Assembly: GCA_934875375.1 (NCBI GenBank) | Contig: CAKXHL010000004.1 | Location: forward strand, 1 to 64,000 | DNA from: an uncultured bacterium | GTDB taxonomy: Bacteria; Bacillota; Clostridia; Oscillospirales; Ruminococcaceae | Length of the DNA: 64,000 nt | Direction: 5' to 3' | Shown here: positions 63,819 to 64,000 of the stretch, piece by piece | How positions within the stretch are numbered: the stretch's first letter is position 1 | Layout of the letters: every line of letters begins with the position of its first letter | The notes under the pieces: model-generated | The model's input: the letters and a program-made list of their open reading frames with translations, nothing else | What the model was told of the DNA's origin: nothing | Databases searched by the model: none | Translations under genes and position numbers: made by a program

Positions 63819-64000
63819 GTGGCCAACGCAAAGTTTGTCCCTGCCGCTAATAAAATTCATTTTAGAAAGCTGCGAGGAAAAGGAAATCTCAATACAATTT
63901 TATATTACCATAAGGAGCAATCAGTGCAAGAAGAGACAACGCAAGGAAAACCTTTTATGAGAGAGCAGCAGGATGATTGCTATTTTGTTATTCTTATCGT
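63819..64000 (+). CDS. Unknown protein, cut by the window edge
   Basis: From GTG 63819, 7 nt after AAGGAAG, the frame stays open to the end of the window (60 codons): MANAKFVPAANKIHFRKLRG begins it and a Gln/Glu-rich stretch follows. Too short to assign. Confidence 0.45.
   Translation, partial: MANAKFVPAANKIHFRKLRGKGNLNTILYYHKEQSVQEETTQGKPFMREQQDDCYFVILI

Noticed and set aside
1..64000. CRISPR arrays and tRNA genes
   Set aside because: No regularly spaced repeats with unique spacers and no cloverleaf with a T-loop GTTCRA motif were recognised.

Overview
The window comes from a spore-forming clostridial Firmicute, probably of the Oscillospirales or a neighbouring order. The evidence is a SipL-type spore coat protein (DUF3794 plus LysM), a sporulation-type polysaccharide deacetylase, PepV, PepF and YitT homologues, strong AGGAGG ribosome binding sites and rho-independent terminators. 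The species cannot be fixed from sequence reading alone.

Host left arm (1-14.3 kb). It opens with a 5S rRNA and its terminator, the end of an rRNA operon. Two paralogous SIS-domain sugar-phosphate deglycase-like genes (FrlB-like) follow. Both have the same promoter and a structured 5' leader that covaries between the copies. Next come a flavin-type pyridoxamine-phosphate-oxidase-like gene, an HxlR remnant, a YitT membrane protein, a MalY/PatB aminotransferase, a peroxiredoxin, an IS200-type transposase remnant, a deacetylase, PepF, a MATE exporter, an XRE regulator with a membrane partner, and PepV.

Prophage (14,350-57,570, about 43.2 kb). It is much more GC-rich than the host and nearly all of it reads on the minus strand. 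A perfect 16-bp direct repeat bounds it, and the left copy lies in the pepV terminator. In transcription order (right to left) the early region encodes small proteins, an HTH protein, an MT-A70 methylase, an HD hydrolase, a membrane-anchored transglycosylase, a TSPPY methylase, an HUH rolling-circle initiator, a C5 cytosine methylase, a DUF5131 radical-SAM-like protein, DUF1064 and a sigma/ArpU-like regulator. The late region encodes terminase, lambda-type portal, prohead protease, capsid, joining proteins, a P2-like contractile tail, baseplate and tail fibre. The lysis region has endolysin and holin-like genes. The left end has RHH and XRE regulators and an IS30-family transposase. No tyrosine or serine integrase and no replisome genes were found.

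The most striking system is a complete diversity-generating retroelement (DGR) in the late region: tail fibre with variable region (VR), downstream GNRA-loop hairpin, Avd, template region (TR) and reverse transcriptase. TR and VR are 122 bp each and differ at 16 positions. Every difference falls on an adenine of the TR coding strand, and 13 of 13 template Asn codons differ in the VR. Other notable elements are an autonomous plus-strand small RNA upstream of the rolling-circle rep gene, a lipoprotein moron with its own promoter, operator repeats and terminator inside the structural operon, a three-gene plus-strand micro-operon controlled with an RHH repressor, and a canonical -1 frameshift site for the tail assembly chaperone.

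Host right arm (57.6-64 kb). It carries DUF1622, an AbrB-type transporter, a MerR regulator, a small membrane protein, TcdA, a short conserved protein, SipL, a membrane protein and the start of an unknown gene cut by the window edge.
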